Part shown: positions 61,619 through 64,000 of the stretch, piece after piece | How positions within the stretch are numbered: position 1 is the stretch's first letter | Layout of the letters: each line of letters opens with the position of its first letter | Source of the DNA: Chlamydiota bacterium | Lineage (GTDB): Bacteria > Chlamydiota > Chlamydiia > Chlamydiales > JAAKFR01 | Direction of reading: 5' to 3' | Length of the DNA: 64,000 nucleotides | NCBI GenBank assembly: GCA_021772465.1 | Contig: JAJFLX010000017.1 | Coordinates: 62,001-126,000 of the forward strand | The notes under the pieces: model-generated | The model's input: only the letters and a program-made list of their open reading frames with translations | What the model was told of the DNA's origin: nothing | Database searches by the model: none | Position numbers and translations under genes: made by a program

Positions 61619-62507
61619 ATTTAAGTTAATTCTTTTTTCATTGATTATTGGAGGCGTTATTGTGATGATTCCGATCACGATGCGCTCTCCTGAGCAAGCG
61701 CCATTTTCCTATTCCTTAAGAGGTTTATTTCAGGAGCTTGGAAAACCATTTAAATCAATAGATCGTGCAGTCAGCTGTGTACTTCCTGTAAGTGAACTCG
61801 ATGAAAAGCTACTTGGGGATGAGATTAAGGCTACACTATCTCAAACTTCTATACATGAAAACAACATTACTGTTGAGTACCTCAATGACTTGGTTCAGTT
61901 TCTTTGCCAAGAGACCCAAAAGCCCTTTAAGTACCGAATCTTTCTGATAGAGGGACCACCTAACGCTTGTGCTCTACCGGGTGGGGTCATTTGTCTAACT
62001 AGTGGGCTTATTGATCTCATCGAAAATGAGGCAGAGCTTGTTTCAATTATTGCTCATGAGGTTGGGCATATTGAAAGAGGACATCTCTTCGATGCAGTAA
62101 GGGGTGAGCTGTTACGCAGAAAGCTTGGGGGGTCTTCCTATAGTTTCTATGCTTTTGAGCTACTACATTCCACTCTCAGTTTAGCTTTCAGCAAAGCTCA
62201 GGAAGATGAGGCAGATGAATATAGTTTTCGACTGCTAGCTAAGAAACGGTATGATCTTTTTGCTATGGCATCTGCTTTTGAAAAACTTGAAAGTATGGCT
62301 GAGCATGAAAACTTGGACAATGTTCTTTTTGATGATTTTTTTGCGACCCATCCGCATACAAAGCTGCGCCGGGAAAAATTTTGGTCTCTTGCAAAATTAT
62401 GGACTGCGAGGAACAACGGAGAGATGTGGTATAGGGGAAAGCAGAATTTCGAGAATCGCGTTACTCTGTTTTCTAGAGCTTATGCCGACGAATGGGTCCA
62501 CATATGA
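61611..62507 (+). CDS. M48-family metalloprotease
   Basis: 298 residues. An N-terminal helix (LILFSLIIGGVIVMIPIT) anchors it. The zinc motif HEVGH (149-153) is followed by a third ligand in EDEADEYS (about 198) and THPHTKLR near the end, all usual for M48 (HtpX/BepA/LoiP-like) proteases. It probably works in the periplasm on misfolded envelope proteins. The ATG overlaps the DUF2339 stop, so the two are translationally coupled, and a joint function in envelope quality control is reasonable. The 134 bases after it hold only the upstream region of the next gene. Confidence 0.88.
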   Translation: MNKFKLILFSLIIGGVIVMIPITMRSPEQAPFSYSLRGLFQELGKPFKSIDRAVSCVLPVSELDEKLLGDEIKATLSQTSIHENNITVEYLNDLVQFLCQETQKPFKYRIFLIEGPPNACALPGGVICLTSGLIDLIENEAELVSIIAHEVGHIERGHLFDAVRGELLRRKLGGSSYSFYAFELLHSTLSLAFSKAQEDEADEYSFRLLAKKRYDLFAMASAFEKLESMAEHENLDNVLFDDFFATHPHTKLRREKFWSLAKLWTARNNGEMWYRGKQNFENRVTLFSRAYADEWVHI

Positions 62508-62641
62508 TATGCACCACTATGAAATAGGCCTACGATCTTTCATACAGCGGCACAATGAGACGCTACCAAGCTTGCTTTGTTTTCACTAATCAGTTAGAAA
62601 TTTTACTTGACGACAGCATATTCTAACTAAAGGAGTTCAAA

Positions 62642-63013
62642 ATGAGGATTTTAAAATTTTTTCTTTTTAGCATTTTTTGTTTTTGTCCAATTCTTTGCTC
62701 AGCCAACGAGTGTTCTAGCAATGGTTTATCACATAGTGTTTTGCATGAATATGAAGTTATTGGAAATAAAGTTTATATCCAACCTGAACAACTATCTATC
62801 ATGCATGAAGGTATATATCTTATTATACAAGGTAAACCAGTGTTGGTGAGTCAGTTAAATTGTGATGAGAAAGGAATTTACTGCTTTATCGAGTATCTCG
62901 ATACAATTTCAGATAAATGCTACAATGGCCACAAAATATGGTGCACTAGATGTTGGGGTTGTGTTGTTCGAGAGTGCAATTTTCACTGCAAGTGTGTTGC
63001 ATGGAATAAATGA
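62642..63013 (+). CDS. Small exported cysteine-rich protein (module copy 3)
   Basis: 123 residues: signal peptide (MRILKFFLFSIFCFCPILCSA), then YIQPEQLSIMHEGIYLIIQG as in the other copies, and a C-terminal cysteine cluster (WCTRCWGCVVRECNFHCKC) with C-x2-C-x2-C-x4-C-x3-C-x-C spacing. It is the best match to copy 2. AAAGGAG precedes the ATG. It ends two bases before the likely ATG of the partner gene. Function unknown; metal binding or disulfide formation in the envelope is likely from the cysteine pattern. Confidence 0.72.
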   Translation: MRILKFFLFSIFCFCPILCSANECSSNGLSHSVLHEYEVIGNKVYIQPEQLSIMHEGIYLIIQGKPVLVSQLNCDEKGIYCFIEYLDTISDKCYNGHKIWCTRCWGCVVRECNFHCKCVAWNK

Positions 63014-63015
63014 TC

Positions 63016-64000
63016 ATGAAATGCGGATTTTTCTTCTTTCCCTTCTTTCCCTTCTTTCCCTTCTTTCTTTGTTCAGTTTGTTTTGGTCATTTCGAGACGC
63101 CTATGTCTATGGAAGAAAGTGCTATACTTAAAAAATTCTTTCAAATCCTAATTGAAGAATCAGAAGTAGGTTATGTTCTCTTAGGAAAGAAACCAGTATG
63201 TATTCACGGATTTTTTAGCAAAGATCCCTTTTTAGTAAACACACCTATACATAAACAATCTGTAGCGTTACGAGAAGGTGCTCGCATTTGGAAGAAAAAC
63301 AATAACAAAAAATCAGATATATTTATTCACATTTGCAAGAAAGAGGACCCTTACCTACCAGGTTATATTCATATACTCTCAGTTCGCAAGTCCCTTTTTG
63401 AGAAAGTTGTAGAAGAAAATTTAACGCTTTTTCAATACGTTCTTGGCCCCTCTATTACGCCTCAAAATCTTTTTGAGAAATTTTTAGAAGATGATCAAAC
63501 GTACTATTCCTTGTTAAAAAAAGACAAAGTACTGATTGGCAGTTTATTAGGCTTTGGGATTCACAATTCTTTGTGTGGTAGTCGGATAGAAAATATTCAA
63601 GAAACTGCAGAAGAAGATATTCCTCCTTTCTTAAATAGTCGTTTGGTTGTTCTGAATCATGATCAAGAATACCTTCCGTTTCCACCAGCATTCAATTTTA
63701 CGTCTGTTTCACAGGAACTTCAATTACTAGAAGATAAGATGAAAATCTCTTCTCCAAATCTCATGCGAACAAATCCTAAATTTATTTTTGGTTGTTTAAA
63801 AGGTTCTAGAGAAGTGGATGAATGTATTTCTGATTTAGAGGATACTCAATCCCAAATTCAATCCTTTCTTAGGTCTTCAGATTTTTTAGAAAAAACATTA
63901 GAACAATTAACTGGACAACGATTTAAAACCGTTTTTGCCCAGAACTTTAGGTTTGAATTTGACAAAGATAAAATCAACAAATTAGTCGCAAGGGGGCTAT
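63016..64000 (+). CDS. Exported module partner protein (copy 3), runs off the window
   Basis: 328 codons are visible and still open at the right edge. The frame from the ATG at 63016 (or 63010, overlapping the stop of the upstream gene) begins MKCGFFFFPFFPFFPFF and continues with the module domain: KKFFQILIEESEVGYVLLGK, FQYVLGPSI and LLGFGIHNSLCGSR. These match the protein at 55829 step by step, so an FKBP domain is expected beyond the edge. A neighbouring frame from 63021 gives a more conventional signal peptide (MRIFLLSLLSLLSLLSLFS) but stops at 63131. A frameshift in or after the repeat tract is therefore possible. Confidence 0.65.
   Translation, partial: MKCGFFFFPFFPFFPFFLCSVCFGHFETPMSMEESAILKKFFQILIEESEVGYVLLGKKPVCIHGFFSKDPFLVNTPIHKQSVALREGARIWKKNNNKKSDIFIHICKKEDPYLPGYIHILSVRKSLFEKVVEENLTLFQYVLGPSITPQNLFEKFLEDDQTYYSLLKKDKVLIGSLLGFGIHNSLCGSRIENIQETAEEDIPPFLNSRLVVLNHDQEYLPFPPAFNFTSVSQELQLLEDKMKISSPNLMRTNPKFIFGCLKGSREVDECISDLEDTQSQIQSFLRSSDFLEKTLEQLTGQRFKTVFAQNFRFEFDKDKINKLVARGL
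63034..63069. repeat. 9-base tandem repeats in the signal-peptide region of module copy 3
   Basis: Three full TTCTTTCCC units (63034-63060) and a partial fourth. Unit changes keep the frame, while single-base slips would not. The repeats code FFP units in one frame and LLS units in another. Confidence 0.8.

Overview
The window looks like chromosomal DNA of a Chlamydiae-order bacterium outside the classical Chlamydia genus, an amoeba-symbiont type 'environmental' chlamydia. The main reason is gene order. A TolQ-TolR-(TonB-like)-TolB-Pal-LysM run lies divergent to DsbD-TatD. A CtcB/CtcC-type two-component pair comes with its small partner gene. GlgC, a metallophosphoesterase and RsmD lie close together. 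I recall these same groups from Chlamydia trachomatis; that comparison is from memory, not a search. The genome keeps functions the small pathogens lost (the end of an OMP decarboxylase, a metal P-type ATPase) and carries many eukaryote-like or effector-like genes. I cannot fix the genus.

Layout. 0-6.5 kb: end of pyrF, MFS exporter, glgC, phosphoesterase, then two membrane or effector-like proteins, the first with a lipase-like Ser-Asp-His arrangement. 6.5-23.4 kb: mostly housekeeping and envelope genes: CopA-type ATPase, a large YwqK/MORN-variant repeat protein followed by a PP2C phosphatase, a sodium symporter, rsmD with a VWA and a TPR protein, a second TPR pair, and an OmpR-type regulator. 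23.4-27.6 kb: a cluster of seven small two-helix membrane proteins resembling inclusion-membrane (Inc) proteins, with a recent segmental duplication and a decayed copy. 27.7-35.7 kb: Tol-Pal operon, dsbD-tatD, recO, tRNA-Arg(UCG).

35.7-42.9 kb is an accessory island beside the tRNA: an AlbA/Schlafen-type regulator framed by repeats, an AbiE toxin-antitoxin locus whose toxin is broken, a decayed copy of a two-gene secreted module, a Fic protein with a clear upstream inverted-repeat operator, and a glycosyltransferase-methyltransferase fusion. 42.9-48.9 kb: hibernation factor, HsdR-N-like nuclease-fold protein, CtcC/CtcB, a flavoprotein reductase, and a U-box protein that may be a ubiquitin ligase effector.

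48.9-64 kb is rich in secreted proteins. It holds an Rhs/YD-repeat protein whose C-terminus looks like an alpha/beta-hydrolase toxin, with a membrane-anchored immunity candidate and a related orphan lipoprotein, a DUF2339-like membrane protein, and an M48 protease. It also holds two intact or near-intact copies of an unusual module: a small exported cysteine-rich peptide followed at once by a larger exported protein carrying a novel domain and (where complete) a C-terminal FKBP/Mip-like prolyl isomerase. With the decayed copy at 39.3-40.4 kb this makes three copies in about 25 kb. I consider it the most interesting undescribed system here.
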